A stretch of DNA of 64,000 nucleotides, from positions 1,684,501 through 1,748,500 of the forward strand of contig NZ_CP074126.1 of the NCBI RefSeq assembly GCF_018282095.1, written 5' to 3'. The position numbers and the translations under genes are program-made. Positions within the stretch are counted from its first letter, which is position 1, and every line of letters begins with the position of its first letter. The notes under the pieces are model-generated. The model ran no database searches. It worked only from the letters and a program-made list of their open reading frames with translations, and was not told the DNA's origin. This document shows, one piece after another, positions 36,491 through 46,267 of this stretch. This DNA is from Pseudovibrio brasiliensis (GTDB lineage Bacteria > Pseudomonadota > Alphaproteobacteria > Rhizobiales > Stappiaceae).

Positions 36491-38002
36491 TTAGTTATTT
36501 GCCCAGTGAACCTGCGACAGGTCATTGCCCGGCGTCGGAGAGTTGCGCCAAAGCCCCTTCACGTTGGCATTCCAAACACCTGACTTCGCCAGCTGGAACA
36601 GATACACATTCACCGCGTCGTCAGAAATGATCTGCTGAGCCTGTTTCAAAAGCTCATAACGCTTCTCTTCATCAACCGTTACATTCAGCTCTTCAATCAC
36701 GTTCTTGAAGGCGTCACTGTTGTAGTTGAAGTAGTACTTCTCACGCGCATAGATACCAATATCCATTGGCTCAACATGAGAGACGATGGTGAAGTCGTAG
36801 TTCGTCTCTTTAAACACCTCAGAAAGCCACTGTGCCCATTCAACCGGAATGATCTTCAGATCAATGCCAACTTTTTTCAGATCTGATGCAATCAGTTCAC
36901 CACCACGGCGTGCATAGGTTGGCGGCGGTAATTTCAGTGTCGCACTGAAGCCATCAGCGTAACCGGCCTTGGCAAGAAGCTCTTTCGCTTTTGTTGGATC
37001 GTAAGGATAAAGCCCTGTCAGATCGTTATAGGCAGGGTGGTGCGGCGCGAAGTGTGTGCCGATTGGAGTACCCAAACCAAACATGGCTCCATCGATCAGC
37101 GCCTGCTTGTTAATCGCATGAGAAATAGCCTGACGGACAAGCTTGTTCTTAAGTGGGCCACGGGTGTTGTTCATCGCAAGGATGGTTTCACCTTCTGTGG
37201 TCCCAATGGCAACTTCAAAGCGTGGGTCAGCTTCAAATTGAGCAATGGTCTCTGGAGCCGAGAAGGTTGGAAACGCATCAAGGTCACCAGAGATCATGGC
37301 TGCAAAAGCAGCGTTGGGATCAGAGATAAAACGGAATGACGCCTTATCCAGCTCAGGCTGATCACCCCAATAACCATCAAAGCGGGAAATGCGGATTTCC
37401 TGCCCCTTCATCCAGCGATCGAACTTGAATGGTCCTGTGCCGACTGGTTTCGTTTTGTTGCTCTCGGCTGATTTAGGAGAAACGATAACAGCGTCACCCC
37501 AAGCCAGGTTGTAAGCAAGATTGCCACTTGGTGTGGTGAGTTTGATATCAACGGTTTCCGGATCAACCACCACCACTTCATCAATCGCAGCAAACAAAGG
37601 CTTTTGGGCATTCACACTGCCTTCCGCCCGTGCGCGATCAATGGAAAACTTGACGTCTTCAGCTGAAAACGGTGTTCCGTCATGGAAGACAACACTCTTT
37701 TGCAGGTGGAAGCGATAGGTCATACCATCTTCGCTCACATCCCAGGATTGAGCGAGAGAAGGCTGAACGCTTCCATCCGGGCCAATACGTGTCAGACCCT
37801 GAAAGATGTTTTGATAAACCACTTCATCAATCGCAGCAGCTGCGCCTGCAGTCGCGTCAAGATGAGGCGGTTCAAGTACCATTCCCAAAGACAGGGAAGA
37901 TTTGGCTTCAGCAGAACCGTGCGCACCTGTAAGTGCTGCAAGGACGAGGGCCGCGCCTCCAGCAAGGCAAAGCAGCCGACTTTTTAATGACTTTGCATGC
38001 AT
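36491..38002 (-). CDS. Periplasmic solute-binding protein, family 5
   Basis: A 503-aa receptor of the DppA/OppA group. ATG 38002 follows GGGACGGAATGGA. The signal peptide (SRLLCLAGGAALVLAALTGA, cleaved near AEA-K, residue 33) is clear. The family core RFHLQKSVVFHDGTPFSAED and GTGPFKFDRWMKGQEI are present. It is the second gene of the catabolic operon, so its ligand is presumably the compound processed by the deacylases, kinase and aldolase encoded alongside. Confidence 0.93.
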   Translation of the reverse strand: MHAKSLKSRLLCLAGGAALVLAALTGAHGSAEAKSSLSLGMVLEPPHLDATAGAAAAIDEVVYQNIFQGLTRIGPDGSVQPSLAQSWDVSEDGMTYRFHLQKSVVFHDGTPFSAEDVKFSIDRARAEGSVNAQKPLFAAIDEVVVVDPETVDIKLTTPSGNLAYNLAWGDAVIVSPKSAESNKTKPVGTGPFKFDRWMKGQEIRISRFDGYWGDQPELDKASFRFISDPNAAFAAMISGDLDAFPTFSAPETIAQFEADPRFEVAIGTTEGETILAMNNTRGPLKNKLVRQAISHAINKQALIDGAMFGLGTPIGTHFAPHHPAYNDLTGLYPYDPTKAKELLAKAGYADGFSATLKLPPPTYARRGGELIASDLKKVGIDLKIIPVEWAQWLSEVFKETNYDFTIVSHVEPMDIGIYAREKYYFNYNSDAFKNVIEELNVTVDEEKRYELLKQAQQIISDDAVNVYLFQLAKSGVWNANVKGLWRNSPTPGNDLSQVHWANN

Positions 38003-38022
38003 TCCATTCCGTCCCTTATACT

Positions 38023-39336
38023 TTAAGAGTGCACGTGATCAGACTGTGTTCTTGTTATTGGGCTTGCATCAGGCTCTGTAAGAAGAGAGAACGCCGCCAG
38101 TGCCATTACTTTTGCGCTGTCTACGAGATCCTCAATTCCAACAAATTCGTCCGGCCTGTGCGCCATCTCAAGTTTGCCTGGGCCATACGCAATGCAATCG
38201 TGCAAGTGGCCAAGCCGCGTTATGTGCTTCTGATCATATGTCCCTGGAGAGACCACATATGATGCATCCTTTTGAAGCACGTCTTTAATTCCGTCTGCGA
38301 CTGCGCGCGCGACTGGGGAGTCTTTGTCGGCCATCACAGGGAGAACTTCAAGGAGATCCTTAAGTTCATATTCGAAATTTCTACGTGTTTTACGCAGATT
38401 TTCTAATATTTCAACTATCTCTTGCTTCACGTCCTCCAAAGGCTCTTCAATCAGGAAGCGACGATCCAGTACGATGCGACAGCTATCAGCAACACAAGGG
38501 GAGGGAAGACCGTCATGTCCTTCATCCTGCCCGCCATGTAACGAGTTGATATTTAACGTAGATGATCGGGCACCGGGAGGAATAACCGGCATTTGTGTTT
38601 GTTTTTTGCTGAGTGCAGGGTAAAGCTCGTTTTCAAGCACATTCAAAAACGCCCCCATGTGACGAATTGCGCTGTCTCCTAAGAACGGCATGGAGCCGTG
38701 TGCAATGGAGCCGCGAGTCTCGATCTCACTCCACCAGACCCCTCTGTGCCCGAGACAAACCTGATCCTTATGCAGTGGTTCCGGGATGATTACATGATCA
38801 ACGCGTGGCTTGGAAAAGTATCCATGTCTGGCAAGGTATGCCACGCCACCTAACCCGCCAGACTCTTCATCGACAGTGCCTGAAATCTCAATCGCACCGC
38901 AAAACTCTGGGAAACACTCTATCAGGGTTTCAGCCGCAATAATGGAAGAAGCCAAGCCGCCCTTCATATCGCAGGCGCCACGTCCAAAGATCTTTCCGTC
39001 TTTGACAACCCCGGCAAATGGATCAACTGTCCAGCCATACCCAACTTCAACCACATCAATGTGTGAGTTGAAATGAATGCAAGGTCCCGGACCACGCCCT
39101 TCATAGCGACAAATCACATTGATGCGCGGATAACGGTCAGAGTCACCGGGCGTGCTTTCACCTCTGACATACTCAATCTGAAAGCCTTTGCGCCTCAAGC
39201 GCTCCCCAATGAACTCGGCACAGGGGCGATAAGCTTCTCCGGGAGGGTTGATGGTTGGAAACGCAATCAGATCTCGTGTCAGAGCCACAAGCTCCTCTAC
39301 TTTGCTCTCGACAGATTGCCTGAGTTCATCCCGCAT
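38023..39336 (-). CDS. M20 family deacylase, ArgE/DapE-like
   Basis: A 437-aa zinc amidohydrolase, first gene of the catabolic operon. ATG 39336 is preceded by GGGGGG. Metal and catalytic residues fall in FNSHIDVVEVG, GRGACDMKGG, VDEESGGLGG and IPEPLHKDQ; AYGPGKLEMAHRPDEFV closes the site. It differs enough from the ArgE-like enzyme at the other end of the operon to be an independent recruit, not a recent copy. It belongs to the broad group including succinyl-diaminopimelate desuccinylase-like and N-acyl amino acid deacylases. No signal peptide is present, so it acts after import. Confidence 0.9.
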   Translation of the reverse strand: MRDELRQSVESKVEELVALTRDLIAFPTINPPGEAYRPCAEFIGERLRRKGFQIEYVRGESTPGDSDRYPRINVICRYEGRGPGPCIHFNSHIDVVEVGYGWTVDPFAGVVKDGKIFGRGACDMKGGLASSIIAAETLIECFPEFCGAIEISGTVDEESGGLGGVAYLARHGYFSKPRVDHVIIPEPLHKDQVCLGHRGVWWSEIETRGSIAHGSMPFLGDSAIRHMGAFLNVLENELYPALSKKQTQMPVIPPGARSSTLNINSLHGGQDEGHDGLPSPCVADSCRIVLDRRFLIEEPLEDVKQEIVEILENLRKTRRNFEYELKDLLEVLPVMADKDSPVARAVADGIKDVLQKDASYVVSPGTYDQKHITRLGHLHDCIAYGPGKLEMAHRPDEFVGIEDLVDSAKVMALAAFSLLTEPDASPITRTQSDHVHS

Positions 39337-39571
39337 TGTCCCCCCAATCAAATGCTTAAATGAATTAACGAATATCGTGACCCGTCCCAAATCAGCTGGA
39401 TACCCCCGAAAAGTACTAGGTAAGTTGACGATAAAGAGACTGGTAAAATGCCTTAATTATTTTCGAGAGAATGTGTGGAACACTGAAACTCCACGTGTTT
39501 TGAGGGTTTTTGCCTGCACCTTCTGAGTTTACGAATAGTCTACTCGTTTGTTTGAAAGTGATCCTGAAAAT

Positions 39572-40975
39572 ATGACTGGCAATAGCATGAGCAAAATCAC
39601 ACCTGTGATTCTGTCGGGTGGGTTTGGATCTCGCCTCTGGCCTCTGTCTCGTAGAGAAAGGCCAAAACAATTCTTGCCAATCTTCTCAGGTCAGAGTCTC
39701 TTTCAAAAGACATGCGAGCGCGTCAGTTCTGAGCAGTTCCACGCTCCTCTGGTCATCTCCAATCAAGATCATCGCTTTCTGATCGGCGAGCAAATGGCAG
39801 AACTTGGCATTGAGCCTCAGGCTATCGTGCTGGAGCCATGCGGACGCAACACCGCAGCACCAGCAGCTCTCGCAGCTCTTATGGCTCTACAGACAGATGA
39901 AAACGCCATCGTTTTGTTGCTGCCGTCAGACCATCTGGTTGCAGATGATAAAGAGTTTTTGTGCGCTGTAGAGGTTGCGCAGACTGCAGCTGATGCCGGG
40001 CAGATCGTGACCTTTGGTATTGAACCAAGCGAACCCAACACCGGTTACGGCTACATTAAGCTATGCGAGGGCAGCGAGTCTGTCCGCAAGGTCGATGCCT
40101 TTGTAGAAAAGCCAGACCTGGCGACTGCAGAGGATTTCCTTAAAGACGGCAACTACCTTTGGAACGCCGGCATCTTCATGTACTCAGCTGCTGCCATGCG
40201 CGATGCTTTCCAAAAGCATGCACCCGATATCTGGGAGCAGGTGGCCAAGGCCTCTAAGAATGCAAGGCACGATCTGGACTTCCTGAGACTGGAAGAAGAA
40301 GCCTTCGCGCAAGTACGCAATATCTCCTTTGACTATGCGATCATGGAAAATGAGGAGAATGTTGCCTGCGTTCCCACTGATCCAGGGTGGAGTGATCTGG
40401 GCTCATGGCCAGCAATTTGGGAGTCTATGGCCAAGAATGATGAGGGTAACTCTGCTTTAGGCGAAGCGATCTTCGAACAGTCCAAAAATTGCCTCGTTTA
40501 TTCTGAAGATGCCCTCGTCAGCGTTGTCGGCTTAGAAGATGTCATGGTCGTCAACACCAAGGACGCACTCCTCGTCGCCGCAAAAGATAAGGCGCAGGAC
40601 GTGAAGAAGGTGGTGGAGCAACTGGATAAGGCAAACCGGCCCGAAACTGTGCAGCACCGCCGCGTGTACCGTCCATGGGGCTGGAGCGAGCGCATCTCAG
40701 AAGGTGAACGCTTCCGCGTACAGTCCATGATGATCGAACCCGGTAAGGGCCTGACCTTGCAGCGCCACATCCACCGTGCGGAGCACTGGGTTGTTGTGAG
40801 TGGCACGCTGGAAGTGACCATTGATGGGGAAGATGAGCTGATTTCAGAAAATCAGTCTGTCTTTGTCCCGCTTGGAGCAAGGCACAAACTACAAAATCCG
40901 GGAAAAATCCCGGTTCGCATGATCGAAGTCCAGTCCGGCGCATACATCGCCGAGGATGATATCCTGCGAGTATAA
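39572..40975 (+). CDS. manC: Mannose-1-phosphate guanylyltransferase/mannose-6-phosphate isomerase
   Basis: A bifunctional type II enzyme supplying GDP-mannose. The N-terminal nucleotidyltransferase domain has the signature VILSGGFGSRLWPLSRRERPKQ in part, with NPEN-equivalent VEKPDLATAEDFL. The C-terminal cupin isomerase domain (about 340-467) has RPWGWSERISEG and LQRHIHRAEHWVVVSGTLEV. ATG 39572 and 39587 are both possible starts, neither with a strong ribosome binding site. It is divergent from the catabolic operon and 110 bases before the phosphomannomutase gene. Confidence 0.95.
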   Translation: MTGNSMSKITPVILSGGFGSRLWPLSRRERPKQFLPIFSGQSLFQKTCERVSSEQFHAPLVISNQDHRFLIGEQMAELGIEPQAIVLEPCGRNTAAPAALAALMALQTDENAIVLLLPSDHLVADDKEFLCAVEVAQTAADAGQIVTFGIEPSEPNTGYGYIKLCEGSESVRKVDAFVEKPDLATAEDFLKDGNYLWNAGIFMYSAAAMRDAFQKHAPDIWEQVAKASKNARHDLDFLRLEEEAFAQVRNISFDYAIMENEENVACVPTDPGWSDLGSWPAIWESMAKNDEGNSALGEAIFEQSKNCLVYSEDALVSVVGLEDVMVVNTKDALLVAAKDKAQDVKKVVEQLDKANRPETVQHRRVYRPWGWSERISEGERFRVQSMMIEPGKGLTLQRHIHRAEHWVVVSGTLEVTIDGEDELISENQSVFVPLGARHKLQNPGKIPVRMIEVQSGAYIAEDDILRV

Positions 40976-41084
40976 CGTGAATTTGAAAACCGTTTGGTGG
41001 GTAACAAAACACATTCAAACGGAGTTTGATAAAAGCGTCACGTCTCTGCACTACCAGTGATCTGATGCTTACCTAGGAGAAAAT

Positions 41085-42596
41085 ATGTCAGTTAAACCGG
41101 TTTCACAGCTAACGCCGAACACCTTGGCCTATGAAACGACACCGTTGGTCAAGCCGACCGGTTTTCGCGAGTACGATGCGCGCTGGCTCTTTGAAGAAGA
41201 GATCAACCTGAAGGGCATTCAGGCTCTGGGCGAGGGGCTCGGAACTCTCATTCATGAACTTGGTGTTCGCCCTGAGATCGTAACTGGTCATGATTTCCGC
41301 GGTTATTCCGCGTCTATCAAGATGGCTCTGATCACCGGTCTTATGTCCGCTGGTATCAAGGTGCATGACATTGGCCTCGCCATGTCTCCAATGGCCTACT
41401 ACGCGCAGTTTGATCTGGATGTCCCATGCGTGGCGATGGTCACAGCCTCCCACAACGACAACGGCTGGACCGGTGTAAAGATGGGCGCAAACCGCCCGTT
41501 GACCTTTGGTCCGGAAGAAATGGGTCGCCTGAAAGAGATCGTTCTGGAAGGGAAAAGTGATCTGCGTGGTGGTGGTTCCTATGAGTATCACCCGGATCTG
41601 GCAGACCGCTACATTGCGGACCTGACTGAGCGTGAAAAGCTGAAACGTCCGATCAAAGCTGTCGTGGCATGCGGTAATGGCACAGCAGGTGCATTCGCTC
41701 CGCGTATTCTTGAAGCGCTGGGCGTGGATGTAATCCCACTGGACTGCGAGCTGGATCATACCTTCCCGAACTACAACCCGAACCCGGAAGACATGAAGAT
41801 GCTTCATGCGATCCGCGACAAGGTGCTGGAAACTGGCGCTGAAGTTGGTCTGGGCTTTGATGGTGATGGTGACCGCTGTGGTGTGGTTGATAACGAAGGT
41901 GAAGAGATTTTCGCAGATAAAGTCGGCGTCATGCTCGCCCGCGATATCTCCGCACTGCATCCTGAAACCCAGTTCGTTGTAGATGTGAAGTCAACCGGTC
42001 TCCACCACACAGACCCGGTCCTCAAGGCTAATGGCGCGAAGACTGACTACTTCAAAACCGGTCACTCTTACATCAAACGCCGCGTGACTGAGCTTGGTGC
42101 GATCGCTGGCTTCGAAAAGTCTGGCCACTACTTCTTCAACCCGCCAATCGGTCGTGGGTATGATGATGGTGTTGTCTCCGCTGTTGCTATTCTGGACATG
42201 ATGGATCGTAACCCGGATAAGACCATGGCTGACCTGCGCCGTGACCTGCCAAAGACTTGGGGCTCCCCAACGATGGCAGCAAAATGCGCTGATGAGATCA
42301 AGTACGATGTGGTCGATCGTGTTGTTGAGCGCTTCAAGTCTATGAAGGCCGAAGGCGCGAAAGTGTCTGGTCATGACATTGATGACCTCATCACCGTAAA
42401 TGGCGTTCGTGTTGTTTGTGATGACGGCACCTGGGGCCTTGTGCGTGCATCCTCCAACAAGCCTGAACTGGTTGTTGTGGTGGAAAGCCCGGTCTCTGAA
42501 GAGCGCCTGCATGAGATGTTCAAAGCAATGGATTCAGTCCTTCGCGAAAATCCAGAGGTTGGTGACTACAACCAGACACTTGCTGAACTGGCCTAA
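41085..42596 (+). CDS. Phosphomannomutase/phosphoglucomutase
   Basis: Interconverts hexose 6- and 1-phosphates, feeding ManC with mannose 1-phosphate. The 503-aa protein has the four alpha-D-phosphohexomutase domains: the phosphoserine loop TASHN near residue 122, the metal loop GFDGDGDR, the sugar-binding GFEKSGHYFF, and the phosphate-binding RASSNKPE. AGGAG precedes the ATG. ManB/AlgC naming is avoided because sugar preference cannot be read here. With manC it makes a GDP-mannose supply unit likely to serve glycan synthesis. Confidence 0.94.
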   Translation: MSVKPVSQLTPNTLAYETTPLVKPTGFREYDARWLFEEEINLKGIQALGEGLGTLIHELGVRPEIVTGHDFRGYSASIKMALITGLMSAGIKVHDIGLAMSPMAYYAQFDLDVPCVAMVTASHNDNGWTGVKMGANRPLTFGPEEMGRLKEIVLEGKSDLRGGGSYEYHPDLADRYIADLTEREKLKRPIKAVVACGNGTAGAFAPRILEALGVDVIPLDCELDHTFPNYNPNPEDMKMLHAIRDKVLETGAEVGLGFDGDGDRCGVVDNEGEEIFADKVGVMLARDISALHPETQFVVDVKSTGLHHTDPVLKANGAKTDYFKTGHSYIKRRVTELGAIAGFEKSGHYFFNPPIGRGYDDGVVSAVAILDMMDRNPDKTMADLRRDLPKTWGSPTMAAKCADEIKYDVVDRVVERFKSMKAEGAKVSGHDIDDLITVNGVRVVCDDGTWGLVRASSNKPELVVVVESPVSEERLHEMFKAMDSVLRENPEVGDYNQTLAELA

Positions 42597-42617
42597 CGCC
42601 ACATAGAATAAAGACAC

Positions 42618-42651
42618 TAAAAACGCCGGCCTTTTGGGACCGGCGTTTTTG
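42618..42651. terminator. Bidirectional terminator
   Basis: AAAACGCCGG and CCGGCGTTTT form a 10-bp stem with a 10-base loop between the convergent mutase and minus-strand unknown gene. A/T runs flank both sides. Confidence 0.92.
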
Positions 42652-42685
42652 TTATGAGGCTACTTGCACAAGGGGTGGGAGATGG

Positions 42686-43525
42686 CTAGTAGCCTGCAAA
42701 GTAAAGCAGGTCGACAATGTACTTACGCACCGCTGGGCCATGCGATTTCGGCAACCCAATGATCGCATCATAAAGGCGGATCTCACTGTCACAGAGTTGC
42801 TTGTCGGTCGGGTCCGCAGCAAAAATGCGGCTCAGCGACTCCATTGGGTACACTTTCACAAGCGCGTCAAAGGCGGCGTTCACCGGAAGATACAAGTCCG
42901 TATCAGTCGGCTTATCTGTTGCCTGGCCAATCACTCGGATTTTCTTCTTCAATGGCTCTGCTAGGTAATGAATGACAAGTCCGTCATCCTTGGCTTTCAC
43001 CTGCGCATCAGCAAGTAAGCGGAAGAGAACCAGCCCTTCTTTGGTGCTTTCGCTTTCCACCTCTGTGTAGCTGTCCAAAAACGCACCAGTCGAACCAGAA
43101 AAGACCCGCGCACAAATCAGCTCACCCTTGCTCTTTTTTAGCTTCAAGGTGAGGGCACGCTTGGCTTTCAGGACCTCAATGATTTTATCGTCATCGGCAT
43201 ACTTCAAGAGAGGCCGATACACCTGCAAGGCGCGATAGAGCATGTCATGCAAACTCTTGGCCAGCACCCGCTCATCAGCACCAGATTGAATCTCTTTCTC
43301 AATTTGACTCTGCAGGTCTTTGTAACGACTCGGAAAGTCTCCCTTGATCACGGGCAGAGAGGGAATGTCCGCGACAAGCGCATCCAGCACTTTGGGCTGA
43401 TCCTTACCATCAGCAGCCTGGCTTTCCTGCGTCAGATACCCGCCAAAATCAAAGTAAAGCAAGGTCGCCACAATAGTGACAACAACCAAAGGAACGCCAA
43501 CGTATTCCGCAAGCTTACCAATCAT
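42686..43525 (-). CDS. Unknown protein with N-terminal membrane anchor
   Basis: 279 aa, not recognised. Residues 8-26 (YVGVPLVVVTIVATLLYFD) form a membrane anchor without an obvious signal-peptidase site, followed by a soluble domain of about 250 residues that should face the periplasm. The charged helices around 65-130 (LQSQIEKEIQSGADERVL, VLKAKRALTLKLKKSK) suggest an alpha-helical core. It contains only two Cys. It is convergent with the phosphomannomutase gene and back-to-back with the LysR gene; it gives no functional clue. Confidence 0.7.
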   Translation of the reverse strand: MIGKLAEYVGVPLVVVTIVATLLYFDFGGYLTQESQAADGKDQPKVLDALVADIPSLPVIKGDFPSRYKDLQSQIEKEIQSGADERVLAKSLHDMLYRALQVYRPLLKYADDDKIIEVLKAKRALTLKLKKSKGELICARVFSGSTGAFLDSYTEVESESTKEGLVLFRLLADAQVKAKDDGLVIHYLAEPLKKKIRVIGQATDKPTDTDLYLPVNAAFDALVKVYPMESLSRIFAADPTDKQLCDSEIRLYDAIIGLPKSHGPAVRKYIVDLLYFAGY

Positions 43526-43637
43526 CTCATTTTGCCTTCAAGTTACAGTCCGGAGGGTATGCGGACTGTATATTATAAATTATCAAAAATGACAATTTAT
43601 AATTTTAAAGGCTTGAAACCGACTCTAAATCAGTGTG

Positions 43638-44528
43638 TTACAGGTGGTTTCTAAAGAGATCCTTCTCTTGTTTTACCAGGTCACTGATGAAATCCGAGAC
43701 AGCTTTGATACGGCGCAGGTGCCGTGCGCTTTCATGGGTTACAAGGTAGTAACTGCGAGAGATCCGCCGTTCAGGCAGCACTGGCACGAAGTCATCATTA
43801 CCATCTGCAATAAACCCATGAAGGATGCCGATCCCGCTGCCAGCTCGCACAGCTTCCGTCTGCCCAAGAGCACTGGCGCACTCCAGACGCGACTGCCATT
43901 CCTTGGAGAATTCTGCTGAGTAATTGAGGGAGGAGGCAAAGATCAGATCATCCACATATCCAATCAGGCGATGCTGCTTCAGCTCTTCTTCGGTCTGCGG
44001 CAGACCATAACGATCAGCATAGGCACGGGAGGCATAAAGACCCAGTGAGTAGTCCGTCAGTTTTCGACTTACCAAACGCCCATGTTCCGGCTGGCCAACT
44101 GTCACGGCCAGATCAGCCTCTCGCTTTGAAAGCGAAAAAGCACGATGGAGGGGAACCAACTGCAGTGTCAGATCGGGATAACGTTCATTGAGAGCGCCAA
44201 GGCGCGGTGCCAGAAACGCAACACCAAAACCGTCAGGAGCACCAATGCGCACCGCACCTGAAAGCTCCACATCCGTCCCGCCTATTTCAGCGCGAGCAGA
44301 AAGCATCTCCGTTTCCATGCTTTCAGCAAACTCAAAGAACCGCTCACCTTCACTGGTCAAGGCGCAGCCCGTGGTCCGGCGATCAATCAGTTTTGCCTGC
44401 AATGCGGCCTCAAGCGCGGAGAGGCGACGGGCAACGGTTGCATGGTTAAGGCCTAGCCTTTGGGCAGCTCCCAAAATCTGCCCGGAGCGTGCCACGGCAA
44501 GAAACACTCTTGCATCATCCCAGTTCAT
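43638..44528 (-). CDS. LysR-family transcriptional regulator
   Basis: A 296-aa regulator. The N-terminal winged helix-turn-helix reads FLAVARSGQILGAAQRLGLN, then VARRLSALEAAL, followed by an effector-binding domain from about residue 90. It is divergent from mmsA across 190 bases, the classical layout for a LysR activator of the neighbouring gene. The inducer would then be a valine or pyrimidine breakdown intermediate; this is inference from position only. Confidence 0.9.
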   Translation of the reverse strand: MNWDDARVFLAVARSGQILGAAQRLGLNHATVARRLSALEAALQAKLIDRRTTGCALTSEGERFFEFAESMETEMLSARAEIGGTDVELSGAVRIGAPDGFGVAFLAPRLGALNERYPDLTLQLVPLHRAFSLSKREADLAVTVGQPEHGRLVSRKLTDYSLGLYASRAYADRYGLPQTEEELKQHRLIGYVDDLIFASSLNYSAEFSKEWQSRLECASALGQTEAVRAGSGIGILHGFIADGNDDFVPVLPERRISRSYYLVTHESARHLRRIKAVSDFISDLVKQEKDLFRNHL

Positions 44529-44718
44529 GATTTTTGATTGCTCCCATTCTACGTGCTGCGCAGTTGGTGCTTTAATTTTTGCACAACGGTTTCGAATATT
44601 ATCTCATTGATATGCGAAAAATATAGTTCATGCTAGGGGCATAAAGAAATTCGCTCGCAGACCTGTAAAACGCATGCGTTTGCGGGCCGCAAGAATAGAC
44701 CTGGAGAGGGAGGACCTC

Positions 44719-46218
44719 ATGGAAGAGATCGGTCATTTCATCAATGGACAGCGCGTTGCTGGCAAGTCTGGCCGCACTGCTGACGTTTTCAACCCGGCAA
44801 CCGGTGAAGTTACAGCAAAAGTTGCTCTGGCAACCACAGCTGAACTGCAGGAAGCAGTAGCGATCGCTGAAAAAGCGCAGGTAGGCTGGGCAAAAACCAA
44901 CCCACAGCGCCGCGCTCGCGTAATGATGAAGTTCGTATCCCTGCTTCATCGTGACATGGACAAGCTGGCATCCAAGCTGTCCGCAGAACACGGCAAAACC
45001 TTCCCTGATGCGAAGGGCGACGTGATCCGCGGTCTCGAAGTTGCAGAATTCTGCATCGGTGCACCGCACATGATGAAGGGTGAGTTCACCGAAGGCGCTG
45101 GTCCTGGCATCGACATGTACTCCATGCGTCAGCCACTGGGCGTTGTTGCGGGCATCACTCCATTCAACTTCCCTGCAATGATCCCGATGTGGAAGTTCTG
45201 TGTTGCGATCGCAGCTGGTAACTCCTTCATCCTCAAGCCATCCGAGCGTAACCCTTCCGTGCCTATGATGCTCGCTGAGCTGATGCAGGAAGCTGGTCTG
45301 CCAGACGGCGTTCTGAACGTTGTAAACGGTGACAAGGAAGCTGTAGACGCAATCCTCGATGATCCGATCATCCAGGCTGTTGGGTTCGTTGGTTCTACAG
45401 CGATTGCTGAATACGTGTACACCCGCGGTACAGCTTCCGGTAAGCGCGTACAGTGCTTCGGCGGCGCGAAAAACCACATGCTCATCATGCCAGACGCTGA
45501 TCTGGATCAGGCTGCTGACGCTCTGGTTGGTGCAGGCTTCGGTGCTGCTGGCGAACGCTGCATGGCGATCTCCGTTGCTGTTCCAGTTGGTCAGGAAACC
45601 GCAGACCGTCTCATCGAGAAGCTCATCCCACGCGTTGAAGCTCTCAAGGTTGGTCCTTACACCGCTGGCGACGACGTAGACTTCGGTCCAGTCATCACCC
45701 CACAGGCACGTGATCGTATCCTCGGTCTGGTGAACTCCGGCGTAGAGCAGGGCGCTAAGCTTGTTGTAGACGGTCGTGACTTCAAACTGCAGGGCTATGA
45801 AAACGGTAACTTCGTTGGTCCTTGCCTGTTCGACAACGCAACCAAAGACATGGACATCTACAAAGAAGAAATCTTTGGTCCGGTTCTGACCGTTGTTCGC
45901 GCAGAAAACTACGAAGAAGCTCTGAGCCTGCCAATGGATCACGAGTACGGCAACGGCACTGCAATCTTCACCCGTGACGGTGACACTGCACGTGACTTCG
46001 CAAGCCGTATCAACATCGGCATGGTCGGCATTAACGTGCCAATCCCTGTGCCGCTCGCTTACCACACCTTCGGCGGTTGGAAGCGTTCTGGCTTCGGCGA
46101 CCTGAACCAGCACGGCCCAGACGGCTTCAAGTTCTACACCCGCACCAAGACAGTGACATCCCGCTGGCCTTCAGGTGTTAAAGAAGGTGCAGAATTCTCT
46201 ATCCCAACAATGGGCTAA
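44719..46218 (+). CDS. mmsA: Methylmalonate-semialdehyde dehydrogenase (CoA-acylating)
   Basis: Oxidises methylmalonate semialdehyde to propionyl-CoA and malonate semialdehyde to acetyl-CoA in valine, inositol and pyrimidine/beta-alanine breakdown. The 499-aa ALDH-fold enzyme starts at ATG 44719 after GGGAGG. Diagnostic features are GITPFNFPAMIPMWKF, the NAD site GFVGSTAIAEYVY, QCFGGAKNHM, the catalytic Cys in GAAGERCMAIS and FGDLNQHGPDG near the end. No active-site general-base Glu of ordinary ALDHs is expected in this family. Its own terminator follows. Codon use is strongly biased, as in a highly expressed gene. Confidence 0.95.
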   Translation: MEEIGHFINGQRVAGKSGRTADVFNPATGEVTAKVALATTAELQEAVAIAEKAQVGWAKTNPQRRARVMMKFVSLLHRDMDKLASKLSAEHGKTFPDAKGDVIRGLEVAEFCIGAPHMMKGEFTEGAGPGIDMYSMRQPLGVVAGITPFNFPAMIPMWKFCVAIAAGNSFILKPSERNPSVPMMLAELMQEAGLPDGVLNVVNGDKEAVDAILDDPIIQAVGFVGSTAIAEYVYTRGTASGKRVQCFGGAKNHMLIMPDADLDQAADALVGAGFGAAGERCMAISVAVPVGQETADRLIEKLIPRVEALKVGPYTAGDDVDFGPVITPQARDRILGLVNSGVEQGAKLVVDGRDFKLQGYENGNFVGPCLFDNATKDMDIYKEEIFGPVLTVVRAENYEEALSLPMDHEYGNGTAIFTRDGDTARDFASRINIGMVGINVPIPVPLAYHTFGGWKRSGFGDLNQHGPDGFKFYTRTKTVTSRWPSGVKEGAEFSIPTMG

Positions 46219-46239
46219 GCCTTCGGGAAACAGATTTGG

Positions 46240-46267
46240 AAAAGGCGCTCTTCGGAGCGCCTTTTTT
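46240..46267. terminator. Bidirectional terminator after mmsA
   Basis: AAAGGCGCTC-TTCG-GAGCGCCTTT is a perfect 10-bp stem with a stable TTCG tetraloop and a T-run, between convergent genes. Confidence 0.94.

Noticed and set aside
44599-46113. 504-codon frame on the strand opposite mmsA
   Set aside because: Same shadow effect from a highly biased gene; no domain and it extends into the divergent promoter region.
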